DNA from: Filobasidium wieringae
Lineage: Eukaryota; Basidiomycota; Tremellomycetes; Filobasidiales; Filobasidiaceae
Assembly: GCA_001600055.1 (NCBI GenBank)
Contig: BCIV01000014.1
Location: 1-64,000 of the forward strand
Reading direction: 5' to 3'
Length of the DNA: 64,000 nt
In this document: positions 8,088 through 19,916 of the stretch, in pieces
Numbering within the stretch: the first letter of the stretch is position 1
Layout of the letters: the number at the start of each line of letters is the position of its first letter
Notes under the pieces: model-generated
What the model saw: only the letters and a program-made list of their open reading frames with translations
What the model was told of the DNA's origin: nothing
Database searches by the model: none
Position numbers and translations under genes: made by a program

Positions 8088-10337
8088 ATGTACAACCTTG
8101 CGACAGCTTCCTCTGTAAGACTTCCCACGGAGGGCAGCTGTACGGGTGTCCGATCGTTGCATCCTGCTCCGCTATCGAGACGCTCAACACCCAAAACTTC
8201 CTCTCACGACATCAGCTCTCTGTCGCCTTCGCCCTCTTCCCTATCTTCCAGAAGAAAGCCCATCCCATCATGGTACATGAATAGCGAAGGAGACCAAGAA
8301 GCGGAGATCGTGCCCAATTTCTGGGAGAACGGCGGCCTATCAGCATCTACTTCCCCAAGCTGCCACAGTTCGCTTCCGACCACCCCCATAACGCCAAACC
8401 TTCCTCAGATCCCTCAAGGCTTCAAACACTCCATTGAGAATAGCCCCGCGCAACAGTACCTACTCTCAGTCGACGAGCCTCTACAACAGGAGGACCTGCA
8501 CGGGTCCGTACGGTTAGGCCCAGACGATGTCTGCCGCACACAACCCAAAATCAATCCTCGATCCTCATCGTTCTTGGAGGACTCACTCCCTCGAGCCGGA
8601 TCTGCTCGTGCATACAATCCCAGCTCCTCTGCGGTGCCCATACCTCGTTCCTCTTCCAATTTCGATGCCTCGACTCGCCCGTCTCGTCCAGACTTATACA
8701 CGCAGACACCACACAAAAGCAAGGGTTCGGAATCGGATTCTGCACTGAACGGGTCCACTCTCATCGGGCTGGCTATCGCGAATGTTCCCGTTGAGACGGA
8801 GAGCTCGATAGACATCGCCAACTCCCGGTTGGAATCGCAGCCACAAGTCTCAAACGTTTCCCGATCTGTGCCAACATCTGCCCTTAGGTCTCACCATATC
8901 CCACTACCACAACCGAGAAGTAACAAGTCTACAGATCAGACACATCAGCCGCCTAAGAGCAAGGTCGAATTCTCTGTCGACGCGTTGGTCGATCCCTTGA
9001 AATTATGGGAAGCCAGTCACAGTATCATTAAGGATGAGTTCGGACGAAAGCGACGGTTCGGTGACTTCTTTGATACTACCAGCTCACCGGCTGTGGCGTC
9101 GCGTACTGCAATCAACAGAAAAGATACGTCCTCGGTCTACAGCCAGAAATCTATCAGCCGACGGAGCAAAAGTGAATTCCCAATCGAACTTCCTTGCGGC
9201 GGTGAGGAGTGGAATATTCCGGGCAGGAAGACCGTGGTCTTTTATATCAGGCATTTCTGGTGTGGTCAATGTACGTCCAGATACAACAAGAAGGTTGAGT
9301 AGACCTGATTGAGCTGAACGTAAGACAGGCCAAGATTTCACATTCGCTTCGTTATCGACGCTCGATGCGTCAGCCATCAACGCAGCAGGACTGAACGTGA
9401 TTGTGTAGGTCTCGTCGTGATCATGTATCTTCTGATCAGGACTGAGAGTCGGCTTCACGTTGCACCAGCATCTCCAACGGCAACTGGCGAATCATCAAAC
9501 GTTATCGTGAATTATTCAAATGTCCTTATCCAATCTACGTAGATGAATCAAGGCAACTATACGAGAAGATGGGTATGGTACGTGAGCTTGCGTAACTATA
9601 TATTCAGTCGCTCGGATAACTCATCGGAGGTCATGTCGCCGCGTTCTTCCTGGCAATAGGTCTTGTTGACGAACGATTTCGGTCCCCTATCGCAAGGTAG
9701 GGCAGCCTATCACCAAAGGGCAGCGCCAAACCAATTGATACATGGTTTGAAGGTGAGAGAGAACGTTCTGATATCTTTAGCACTTTCAACTTACTCACGT
9801 CAATCGACTCATTCGAACAGAAAGGTTTCGTTGACCTTCCCTTACGCAATCCAGGAAAGTTCACGCAATTAGGTGGCGAATTTGTTCTTGGGCCTGGCTT
9901 GAAATGTAAGTTGGTATCTTCTATATACCAATGCCCAGATATTGACCCGTATCTTACAGGTCATTTCGCGCATCGCATGACAAACACGAGCAGTAAGCAA
10001 TCAGGCGGACGCGGCTGAATGTTATCAAGCCTCTGAAGCTTTTAATGTCGGAGCAGATCATTTGGAGGCTTTTGACGTATTACAAATAGCTGGGTGCGAC
10101 AAGCCCACACTCGAAGAGCAACAGGCTCGAAAGCTTGCCGAGGCAGAACTCGTACAAATAGCCCAGTTACAGCAAGAAGAGGAGGAGTGGAAGAGGAATC
10201 GTCACGACGAGATAGATCGAATCCGAAGAATGAAGGCTGAGCGAAGGAAGCAATTGCATGTGCAGAATTACATTATCGACGATCTGCAAAACAGACGACT
10301 TAGCGTGCCGTTAGAGGAACAGGAGGCCTTTTTATAA
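8088..10337 (+). CDS. AhpC/TSA (PRXL2/FAM213-type) thioredoxin-fold protein with long N-terminal extension
   Basis: Seven exons: 8088-9270, 9329-9404, 9469-9577, 9660-9752, 9821-9905, 9960-9992 and 10030-10337, giving 628 aa in phase. The first ~370 residues are Ser/Pro-rich and probably disordered. Then comes the AhpC/TSA antioxidant fold (PF13911 type): KTVVFYIRHFWCGQCQDFTF with a CxxC-like pair, VIVISNGNWRIIKRYRELF, CPYPIYVDESRQLYEKMGM, and KFTQLGGEFVLGPGLKCHFA just before HRMTNTS. The tail (after about 550) is a charged coiled coil (QQEEEEWKRNRHDEIDRIRR). Members are thought to act as redox enzymes, but most fungal ones are uncharacterised. The sixth intron (9993-10029) would be only 37 nt, yet it keeps the frame and skips a stop. 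A copia element sits 295 bp upstream of the ATG. Confidence 0.85.
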
Positions 10338-10393
10338 TCAACCACATGTATGAACAATTCTGTCGGTGTATCGTTATATGACTTCTTTGTACA

Positions 10394-12934
10394 TCAACGG
10401 AACGTCGCAAATCCTAGTCTTTCGCTATCTGGTAGTCTATTCGGTATGTGCGTATCATCGTCAAAAGGTCGTTGTGAGGCAGACGGGAAGCCATACGACT
10501 TGTCAGATCGGATCAGTGGTCTTCGGGTGGTAGCGACGGCTTCCTCATCCGCACTGCACTGCGGCTCGCTCGAAGATTGGGGTTTCTGTTTCGAAAACCG
10601 ATACATTCGTTTCCGACGTGCTTTTAGCTTGTTGGGATCCAAAGGAGCGGGCACGTTCATATGCAACAAAGACCCATTACCGCTTGCGGGGCCGGCGGAA
10701 TTCTGTCCATGATTGATCGCAACCAGGGAATTTGCTCGAGAAAGGTGTGGGAAACTTCGAACTGCGATGTGTTCGTGGCTACGTGCGTAGGGGCTCATGG
10801 TATGGTTGGAATGCGACAGAGATGCCAACTGAGACACTGAATCGTTAAGAGGCAATGTTATGCCATGTAAGCGGGTAGCTCCAGCAGCCCCAAACAGATT
10901 CACGGACGGTGGTGACCCAGACAGGTAGTTGCCTGAAGGTCGTCTGTTACGCGGAGGGGTCGTGTTCCGGTATAAAGGATACCCCTGAATAGACATTGGA
11001 CGAGGCCTCGTGGAGCTGATGGTTCGCGGTGCTGCGACAGTCTGGTATCGAGGCAACTCCTCGCCATCCGATTCAGCGATTACGTTGTGAAGCCTCGATA
11101 GAGGATGCGGTGGGTGACCAAGCGGAACACTGTCTGCACGGCTGTGCCGGCGTGAACTGATTGGACGATTATTGAGGGCAACTGAAGAAGATGATGTGGG
11201 ATCTGTCTCCTGCATCGGGACTCTGAACTGCGGTGGTAAAGGCCTGTTCGTCCACATTCTTTTAGAACTTGGGGCCTGAGATTCGTTGAGTAACGATCTT
11301 GCCATTCCTAAGCCTACAGATGATCCGCCGGCAGAGGAACGGACACTAGAAGTGAGGGCCGTAAAGCTCCCTGCAGTGTTTGCTCTGACGGTATTGGAAG
11401 GACTTTGCATGAAACTGCTGGATCCCCCGGCTTCCGACGGTGCCCGGATTTGACTTTGTACATGGAATATCCTGGGCCTACCGACAAGGCCGATTCCTGC
11501 TGTGGTAACACCTGTCCTATCATGAATGTCTCTTCCTGAATCAAAAGGTGTCGAAATTGATCTCGTTCTGTCTTGCGGGTTGCGAGAAGAAAGTCTGGCT
11601 CGCAACGACGGACTAGCATCCACTGCATCGATGCTGTTGGCCTCATCATCGCTGTTGATGAACGACTCGTTGTCTTCATCGAAAGAGTGTATCAAATCAT
11701 CTGGATCGATCTCATCTGCTTCTAAGAACGTGATTTCCTCGGCCAGGCCCATCAAACTCCCTAAACCTTTTTTGTGGTCTTCACGTGAATTGCCCCATAG
11801 CCGACCAAAAGCCTCATAACCCGAGTGTGTAGGAAGCCCTTCCGGCCGAAGACCGTAAGTTGGATCATAGTTTTCGATCTCCGGAAAAGTAGTGTATGAT
11901 GTAGGGGATTCTGCCACCGGTCCCAATGCAGGTCGCCTGCGAGCCCCAGAAGATCGATGACGCCGAGAGGGAGATACGGAAATGGAATCATCCGGTCCCA
12001 ACATGTCCTCCGGATCCAGCGTAGACTGACGATGATTCAAAGCGTGCTGGGTCTCTCTGCGTGAAAAGTAGTCTTCGTGTTGCTCGTCAAGATCTTGAGG
12101 GACTTCTCTCGGGCCCGGTGTATAAGGGTCGTCCGGATCGATGCGTACACTTTCATGCCTATAGGGCATTTCAACCTTGCCCGACATCCCTGCTCCACCA
12201 AACCACTTTTGACTTAATCTGTGTATTATTCCTGGAAGATCCTCCCTGAACAGCTCCTTCAATTGTCCTTCTATCTCCTGTTGCAAATAACCACGGATGA
12301 CCTCGATCGAGTCAAAAGTTGACGAAACGTCCACATTTTGTAAAGGATCGTTCTTGAAGACCAGTGTTATCCCTTTAGACTTGGAGATGACAAGGATCAA
12401 AATAGCACGCAGGTTGAGTGCGGATAAGCGAAGCGTCATCGGTACCAACAGCGGTTGTGATGCCAGTAGAGGGGTAGACATTGGCAGAGTAGGATTCGAG
12501 TTCAGATGAGGATTGTGTGAGAGGGGATTAGCTTGTACCCGGCATCTGACTTCAATCCACGCATCTCCTTGGTATCCGAGCCTAAATATCCCTCGAAACC
12601 GATCAGTCGATAAGTCGCCAATCTCTAGCAAAGTAAGTGTTGGAGGCTGATGGAACCGATTTTAGCGTGTACTCGGCAACGACTTGACGTGTGCACGTAC
12701 TATCTTGCCCATACTCAGTTCCACAACTTCGATCCTTCCTTGTATAACGGGTGGTTTCGTCCCCTGAACGACGATGAAGGCAAGCCGGAAGATGCTCATG
12801 TTTGTAAGTATATGCACTCCCATACCGAGTATCCCTGCACCAACCTTGTTCAGCGCCCCCTCCAACATGGATTTCGCATCTTCATGGAAAGCTGGCGAAA
12901 AGGCATTCGTCCAAGAAGGGAAGCAGAACGACAT
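10394..12934 (-). CDS. MDM34: Mdm34, ERMES subunit of the mitochondrial outer membrane
   Basis: Three exons (12934-12845, 12763-12701, 12646-10394), 801 aa. The start MSFCFPSWTNAFSPAFHEDA then KSMLEGALNK, and the spliced GTKPPVIQGRIEVVELSMGK followed by PPTLTLLEIGDL, are characteristic of Mdm34. The SMP lipid-binding domain fills the first ~200 residues (TLVFKNDPLQNVDVSSTFDS, YLQQEIEGQLKELFREDLPG, IIHRLSQKW). Mdm34 joins Mmm1, Mdm12 and Mdm10 in the ER-mitochondria tether that passes phospholipids between the two membranes. The remaining ~550 residues are Ser/Pro/Arg-rich and disordered, ending in a basic block (KARRKRMYRFSKQK). The large frame alone would start only at LEIGDL; the two short upstream exons restore the conserved N terminus. 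Confidence 0.95.
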
Positions 12935-13412
12935 GTTTGCGATTTAAATGCGTTCGGTGTTGCAGAGATCGATCAGGCTGTCTGAATAGGTTTGTGTAAT
13001 GTTGAACTGCTGAAGGCAACGTCCAGGCCAAGCGGATTGGAATCAGAAGCTTGCATGTTCAGAATCAGTCGACATTTCCGTGGATCAAGTCAGGTAGTTC
13101 TGATTGAAGCGACCCTGGGTGTTTTCAGAAGCAGACAACAGATCCAACAGACGATGGCTATCGAACCTCATCATCTCGCGACAGAGACCGCGCGGGGTAT
13201 TTTGGCCAACTCGTTCATTGTAACCGTCCAAGGCGGGAAACATAACATTTCTTCTCATCACATCTCATTCGGGTAACATTTGACAAGCAAAGTCAACAAC
13301 GCAAACGTAACAAAGACGAGCAAAAGGGACCAGTCGAAAGCGAACATATGAAGGAATTATGAGTGAGGCAGTGATCGCGCTCGTGAAGATCGGATAGGCT
13401 GTCTTGCATCGT
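12935..13412. other. intergenic, MDM34 promoter side
   Basis: 478 bp between the MDM34 start and the stop of the next minus-strand gene. No convincing frame, RNA or repeat was seen. Confidence 0.5.
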
Positions 13413-15512
13413 CTACTTCCGTCCAGCGTCAACGCCGGTGATGGCAGAATAGGCCGAGCCATCGCTGACAACGCTCTGTCGGATCAAATCGTTGTCTTGG
13501 GCGTGAAGGTGAGCTGCGTCATGTCCAGCTGCGTGAGGCGGCATCGCGATGGAATCACCTCCTTGTTGACCGGCGTTCTCGATGGAAATGCCAACAGAGG
13601 TTGACGGAGATTTAGCGCGAGCCGCAGCATAGGCAGCTAGCATCTGATCTGGGTTCACTATCGAGATGAACAGCCGTCAGGATTCAGTCACTTGCAGCTG
13701 ACCGGAGTGGCTCGACAGGCCGACTTACTGCCGCTGGGTGGTAAACTCATACCCATTGGGCTGGGAGCCCTGAGGATCGAGCCATTACCGCCGAGGGCAA
13801 TTCCCGGAGCAGCAATCTCAGAATCTCCAGTGATCTCCTCCATGCGGTCGTCATCGCCCTCGTTTCCGTTCGATCCAGCAGCGTAAATGCTGTTGGTCAG
13901 AGCAGGAGAGTCGCGAGAGTGAGTCGAGTACTGTGAAATGATTTGCGAACGGCGCACTGTAATGAAAGTAATAGTCAGTGTTTGCTGGCAATCGCATCGG
14001 CTGCTTGAGGCGACTCACTTAGGTTGACTTCCAGAGTCCTCATGGCATCCTCACTCCTCCTAGTAGCCTCGTATTGTTCGATGTCGTTCACATTCTCCAC
14101 ATCGTCCTTTGGAACGGGTTTCCTGTCCTTCTTTCCTACAGCGCTAGATAGGGAGCTAAACAGCCCCTTCTTCTCAGGTTGAGGAACGTGAGAGGGGGGC
14201 AGAGGGAATGGACCGGACGCTTGAGATGGTGAGACGATGAACTCTTCGTTATCCTCGAGACGGCGCGAGAAACGAGCAGAGGCGAGCCGAGAGTTGTCGA
14301 TGGAATGACGTTCACCGGTCGAGGGCGATGCTCCCTTGCCAGCGGTGTTCAGTCCGGAAAGATTGGATTTGGTTGGCCTCAGAGCACCATTCGAGTCGCT
14401 GAAGGAGACCCGAGATTTGCGAAGGTCATCGGCAAAAGAGATACGAGAGGTGCGAACATCGCCGTTGGAAGCGTTGAAGATCGACTGTCTGAGCTGACTC
14501 TGACGCATTTCAGGTTGAGCACCGTTGACGCCGACTCTGGGGATCCTGCTCGTTCCTCCTGCCCCTGCGCCAGCCATGTTGTTTTCCATACCGATGGAGT
14601 AGGTCGAAGCTCTAGTGGGTCCGTTGGCAAAGTAAGCCGAATTGGCACGGGTGCCAGTGCTGGCCATGCTGGTCCTGACGCCACCAGGCCCGCCTGCGAC
14701 GCTTCCCGCACCGCTCCTCCAGTCCCCAGAGATGGTCGACATGCGCCTGTCGACGTGCTCAGACCACCTCTTCCGTTTCTCAGTCTCCCTCATGCGGGCA
14801 AACTTGATGTAAAGGCCAACAAAGACCCCTACAACTAGGATGGGGACGACGATAGCAGCTGCAAGAGCACCTTTGGGCAGACCAGCCGGCTTGGGCAAAG
14901 CAGCTGTCTGGAAGATTCCTTCAGAATCGGTAACAGTGGTTTGTGATCCATCCGCGGCGGTGGTAGTCTGGGTCATTACGGCCTTGTTGGTGGAAGTCGA
15001 GGTGAGTTGACTGGCTGAAGCGTGAACAGTAAAGACGGGACCAGAGCTGGCGAACCAACGAGGGGTGTCGGTGTCGTAGATTGCGATCTGTAGGCTGGCG
15101 TCGGCGGTGTTGTTCCACCAGACCGGGTTGAGTTTACCAACATCATAAGCTCCTTTGCTATTCGGCACTGCCTTCCAACCCTGGATGAACCCCTGTGAAG
15201 TCGAGTAGAGCCCAATCTCTACGTTGTCCGTACTGAAACATGAAGCATCCCACTTGACGGTGACGTCGTCGGATGCGGAAATGCTGGTGGATTTGGTAGG
15301 ATAGATATAGATCTGATCGACAGAACAGGCTTTTTGATTACAGGGTGAGCCTAGGTGTGTATATCTAGGGAAACGTCTCTCGTATACTTACTTGTGGCAC
15401 GTTTCTCCACTTCAGCTCTCTGATGAATTCTAGCTGCCTTGTGTGAGTCGTGTGCTCCGGGCACACCTGCGGCAAAGCCAAGTCTGAGATTGGGTAAGCT
15501 TCCGGGAGACAT
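13413..15512 (-). CDS. single-pass membrane protein with Ser/Thr-rich stalk and long cytoplasmic tail
   Basis: Four exons: 15512-15392, 15329-14019, 13956-13729 and 13657-13413, 634 aa with all phases closing. The N terminus has a dibasic KR site (EVEKR) just before the mature-looking part (CSVDQIYIYPTKSTSISASD, VKWDASCFS). A Thr/Ser stalk follows (TQTTTAADGSQTTVT), then one membrane helix (about residues 185-210, GALAAAIVVPILVVGVFVGL), a basic stop-transfer (RMRETEKRKRW) and about 400 residues of Ser/Gly/Arg-rich tail. The plan resembles fungal Mid2/Wsc-type wall sensors, but I see no WSC or other named domain, so this is a shape-based guess. A clear signal peptide is not visible from the ATG at 15512, and a further upstream exon is possible. 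Confidence 0.7.
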
Positions 15513-16452
15513 GGGTGTCGGACTATTTGACGTGTTTCGAGTTGGGGTCGTAGTTTGGTAGCAGTATACAAATCAAGTGTCGCTGTAGATGAGCGACGAT
15601 CGTATGCGGTGAGGCAGAAGGCCACTGATTGATGGCGACCCGATCAGGAAGTTTTCAATTGAGATGTGTTGACGTATTGTTCAGCACGATGGTGCGTTGT
15701 CAGTCGGGTTGACAGCGGGAAAAGACTGTAAATTGAAAGAGCGTAGTGTTGGTGAAGTGATACCGTAGTAGGAGTAGCAGTGAGTAGCCGGGACAGTAGT
15801 GTAGTAGTGGTAGATATGGATAGCTATTGTTGATCGATCCTTTGAACGCGGGGTTGACGTGAAAGGGAGTTTGTTGTCGTGTTGTGTGTTGTGTAAGGAG
15901 AGGCAGATCCGAATTTGCGAGTTGTCGAGATGAAAGATGTCGCTCAGAAAAGGGAGGACGAGCTGACTGGGAGGGCGAGGTCGAGGTTGATATCGAGAGA
16001 GACTGTGAGTAGGATGATGGATGGCGGTTGTCGCTGGGGAAGCTGTGTCGAGTGGTTTGTTGATGGATCGGAAGCCTGGCTGGCTTGGAGCGGGCCAGGC
16101 GCGGCGGGGGAAGAAGGCTCGGTTCGCGGTTGACTGATTGTCTACTCTTGCCTACTTGGCAACAACAATCCGCTTTTCGCACCAGCACCAAGCACCGTAT
16201 CTGATTACTGTATTACAAAGTACAATCCGTTCCAAAGCCATGAACGCAGCGCCATCAGCACTCGACCGCTCGCTCATGAACGCATCGCATCGCTACCCAA
16301 CCTGCAACTTGAAAGCTATTTGACCTGGTTTCAACTCGATTCGGTGATAATTCAATCTTCCTTTTGTTGTTGTTTTTCATGTTTCATTCCGTCGGATCCA
16401 GATCACGGGTCAGCCCGGTGATACGCTACGCTGTTGCTCTACCAATTCACTG
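15513..16452. other. intergenic region with pyrimidine-rich minus strand
   Basis: 940 bp between the membrane-protein gene and ATL1. The minus strand is CT-rich with short repeats (about 15700-16130), as is usual for promoters and leaders in this genome. A long open minus frame there (15700-16191) is low-complexity and unconvincing. Confidence 0.45.
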
Positions 16453-17159
16453 CTATGACGTGTCATTCCCGATCGAACCCTGCCATCCTCCGACGTTGCC
16501 AACCTCCGGGAACCAGCCATATCGTTCCAGATCAACCTTTTCCTTCCCACCTCCGTACCGGTTCACACCCGCTCCGGCCCCTGCCACAGTCACAACTTGC
16601 ACACCTTCCGCTAGCAAAGCTTCACGCTGTCGCTGAACGCTCAGACCACCATCTCCTCTGGGTGATATGCAACCGGCCGACGAGATCACTCGCTGAGCAT
16701 GTGCAGTTCCATTGCGCAACACAGTGCACACGTTCGAGATTTTCAGGGCAGACGTTCCCGCGACAATTCGGTGGTCCCAATCAGCATCCCATATACCACC
16801 TCTTGGTAAAGGCATCAGGCTCACCTGCCAGGGGATGGTAGTGTTGGCGGGAAGATCTCTCATCGCATTCCCAACGTGTCTATCGTAGGCTCCTTGAATC
16901 GTCTGGTGTACAACGGCTACTTTAGTTCGGAAAAGACATACCTTGAATGGTTTGGAAACCCTGTCAGTACAGCGATATGCTTGTACTGGAATATCGTACG
17001 AGATTCATGAGCACTCGGGTGGTCTCTTACACGGACGAGTATCAAGATCTCGCTTACCGTCGTCACCCGTCCATAAGGTATCTCGTGGCATACCGCATAC
17101 ACCCTCGATAGGAAGATGGCCATGTTGCTCTCTCCGGAAGGCGTGTTTGCTGCAGCCAT
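16453..17159 (-). CDS. ATL1: alkyltransferase-like protein (ATL1), non-enzymatic relative of MGMT
   Basis: Four exons (17159-17058, 16985-16942, 16879-16825, 16692-16453), 146 aa. It matches the DNA-binding half of O6-methylguanine-DNA methyltransferase: VYAVCHEIPYGRVTTYKHIA, FPNHSRHVGNAMRDLP, then IPWQRVISSAGCISPRGDGG and QRQREALLAEGV. The active-site PCHR of MGMT is replaced by PWQR, so the acceptor cysteine is a tryptophan; this defines the ATL class. By homology with S. pombe Atl1 it should bind O6-alkylguanine, flip the base and hand the lesion to nucleotide excision repair. The MGMT N-terminal domain is absent. A start at the in-frame ATG 17243 would add 28 residues; 17159 fits family length better. 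An alternative start is the internal methionine of NMAIFLSRVYAV. Confidence 0.93.
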
Positions 17160-17384
17160 CTTCTTGGTCGTTACACGAGTATGTATCGCTCGATCGCACA
17201 CTAGGTTACCGAAATCTGACATCGAAATGTACCTGTTTGTCATAATCGTGTGTGCGTCGCGCTTCGAGGCGGGTCATCCGGAGATCCGCCTCAGCTTCAG
17301 TATACGTCTTCATGCTTCCTTGCGACGTTCACATCTAAATAGTTACATCAACCCTTATGTATACAACCACGAATCTACCCTGTA

Positions 17385-19387
17385 TCACGATGGCGAATAA
17401 ACCGACTTGTTTCTGCCCTGTCTACCCCTGTCCCCAGGCTGGCCGACCGGATTTTCTAGCAATCCGAACGGTATCCCGTCCTCGTTGATGAAATCTCTCG
17501 CCAACTCTCGCTCAGACAGCTCGCTCAGCGGCTCTCCACATGCACACCTATCACAGTCAAGCTCGTTTGTTGGATTACTGAATCGAGTAGACTGCTCATA
17601 AGTGGGCAAAGCAAGATTGTTTTTCGTACAGCAGCACTATTCGTGACAAGATCCATGTCAGCGTGCCTTCGAGACCACACATGTCGATCGTAACTTACCG
17701 ACAGGATCAAGGTATCTTGCGAAAGCACAGCCTTCCTTAGCTTGCCAGGTCCCGGCTGCGGTAAAGGCTCGCCCATCGCATCTTCGCCCCAGACCGAGAA
17801 GTAGAACTGTAAAGAAAAGTCATGGGTGACGCGGATCGGCGTAACGGTACTGTAGAAATAGATGGATGGTCAGGTCAGGAGCACCCTAGATGTATGACAT
17901 GACCATATACTCACCCCGGACACGTCGAAGGCCGTAGTCGGTTTTCATTTGGCATCCGTAACACCTCTGCAAAACGCAAAGCTTGCTTATCCGTCTTGAC
18001 TCCACTGCTTGGAACGTCTTCTCCTTCCCATATCGGTTCACAACGTTTGGGTCCACTTGTAGTATACCATTCTTCCGGGTTCCGAGGTAATTTTCCACTT
18101 TCGAATAGCAACAAGTTGGTTGTAGGAAAGGTCGTTTCGCCCTCAGCCGGTCTGGCCGGCGATGTCAGGGAGATTCGTTGGTTCACGAAAAGGCGGACAC
18201 ACCAGACGGTAGCCAGCGGGTTTACGTCGAGAAGAGCGGATTTGAAAAACAGTAAACCTCCGACCGTGATAGCTTCCGTTGTCAGAGACCATGGCACAAT
18301 GCCCAGACCAGCGACCAACGATCTACCTCGCAGATCGAGTGGAAGTGCTTCGCGGTCTTCAGAAGGCAGAGGAACGATCCACATTTCCTTCGACGCTGAG
18401 AGTGTGCCTTGGAGGTACGGGATCTCATCCCACTTCACTCCCGGCGGTAAAGAATGCTCCGTAGTCAGACTGTCCGTGAAGGTGGCCGGCAGATTCAGCC
18501 CGGAGCCTTGTCGGGATAGCATTGGCTCTGATCCAGACGGTTGAGCACCGGATAAAGAAAATGACGCGATCGAAGGTGATTGCAGCGAGGGAGATTGCAG
18601 GGGAGAAGTTGTCAAGGTTCCTGGCGACGAAGCTCCACTATCCCGAGATTGACTGGTACCTCGTCTATCGAGCGAGTTCTGCTTCGAACTCCCGCCCAAG
18701 ACATTTCCGGGTGAAGGTGATCGGGTTCGAGAAGGTGAAGAAAAGAAGGATCCAAAACGCAGTGACATCTGAGGTTGTCCATGAAGTGTTGCCTGGATAC
18801 GATGCGAGACACGGCCGTAGGGTGTGCGATCAAAACCAGCCAAAGAAGAGGGTATAACGAATGCGTATTCGAATCTAGAACCAACCTCTCAGCGCTAGTT
18901 GCAAAGACGGTAGGATCTGGAATAATCCCTTACAGCTGAGTTCCTGAATCTATGAAGACTCCAGCGGATCCTATTCCATCAAAAGACATCGTGTTTTCGA
19001 ATATGACATGGTCCTCCCAGGGACGATCTACGAAAGGCCGCAAAAGATGGTCAGACTGTATGTTGTAGTAGGTCTTCAACTAGCTTCCGACTTACCTGGA
19101 TATGCCAGTCGCACTTCTGCGACAAAAGTCAATTCCAGGCTCTTGGCCCTCTTCGGCTTAGTGAGGTTAGTCACTACGAACCCTGTCAATACGCAGTCTT
19201 CCCTGGGTTCATCTGGAGTTTTGGGCGGCCGTATGTAGTGATTGAAATCTGAAGTGCGTACGATGGTAATGCTGTTTGGTCTGGTATTGAAATTCAGGAC
19301 CTGGCCATTTGGTGTTGGTGCAGCAATAGGAGCCAGCGTGGAACTCCTGAGCCCCATCATAGTGGGTGTAGCGTAGAATGATGCCAT
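17385..19387 (-). CDS. alpha-arrestin domain protein
   Basis: Five exons (19387-19096, 19027-18934, 18874-17915, 17849-17699, 17636-17385), 582 aa. The N-terminal arrestin sandwich is recognisable as LTGFVVTNLTKPKRAKSLEL, RLAYPDRPWEDHVIFENTMS, FDGIGSAGVFID and FEYAFVIPSSLAGFDRTPYG. After a Ser/Thr-rich loop of about 90 residues (about 185-275) the C-terminal sandwich runs through AITVGGLLFFKSALLDVNPL and TVTPIRVTHDFSLQFYFSVW. Near the C terminus LALPTYEQS is a PY-like sequence and is followed by CDRCACGEPL. Fungal alpha-arrestins recruit Rsp5-type ubiquitin ligases to plasma-membrane transporters for endocytosis. Which transporters this one serves cannot be told. The exon joins restore conserved arrestin segments, which supports them. 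Confidence 0.85.
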
Positions 19388-19916
19388 TATGTCCGAGTTG
19401 ATCACATTGGGAATTAAGGGTCTAGATGTGTATTATTATAACAAGCGAGGTCGTCGCGGTGAGAGAGATGTGAATGACTCGATTATGCCTGCGATGTACG
19501 CAACGATGCTTGGGTACGATGATGACAGGATGTTATGACTCGAACGATGTGTTGCTGGTTGCTGAGTTGCAAGGTGCTGGTCGTTGATTGTGATGGATGA
19601 TTGATAATTCTCTCGCATTTGCCATGCGGAACTTTCACAACATCTCTCTCATACGAGCATACGACCGAGAAACGCGGGAGTTGTCGCACGGGTTAAGCGG
19701 GCATGTTTCACAAGGTTCCTCTGGGTCGAGTCACACTCGTCCTTACATCGTTTCGCTTGTACGTTGAACGAGGCTTGAGATGAGAGGCAGGTCTGGGATG
19801 ATTCGACTTTGTAGGAGACGGGATCGAAATCGTGTGTACTCCTTTCGATAGATACAACACCCCTTCTTGTGATTACAAATATTCAAGAAATGATACGACG
19901 ACCTAGTACGTCATCG
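19388..19916. other. intergenic between the arrestin start and the SurE stop
   Basis: 529 bp, no convincing frame. It holds the arrestin promoter and the SurE 3' end; no terminator motif was recognised. Confidence 0.45.

Noticed and set aside
15700..16191. 163-codon minus frame upstream of the membrane-protein gene
   Set aside because: Low-complexity Ser/Thr/Pro/His sequence from a CT-rich leader; no splice or family support.
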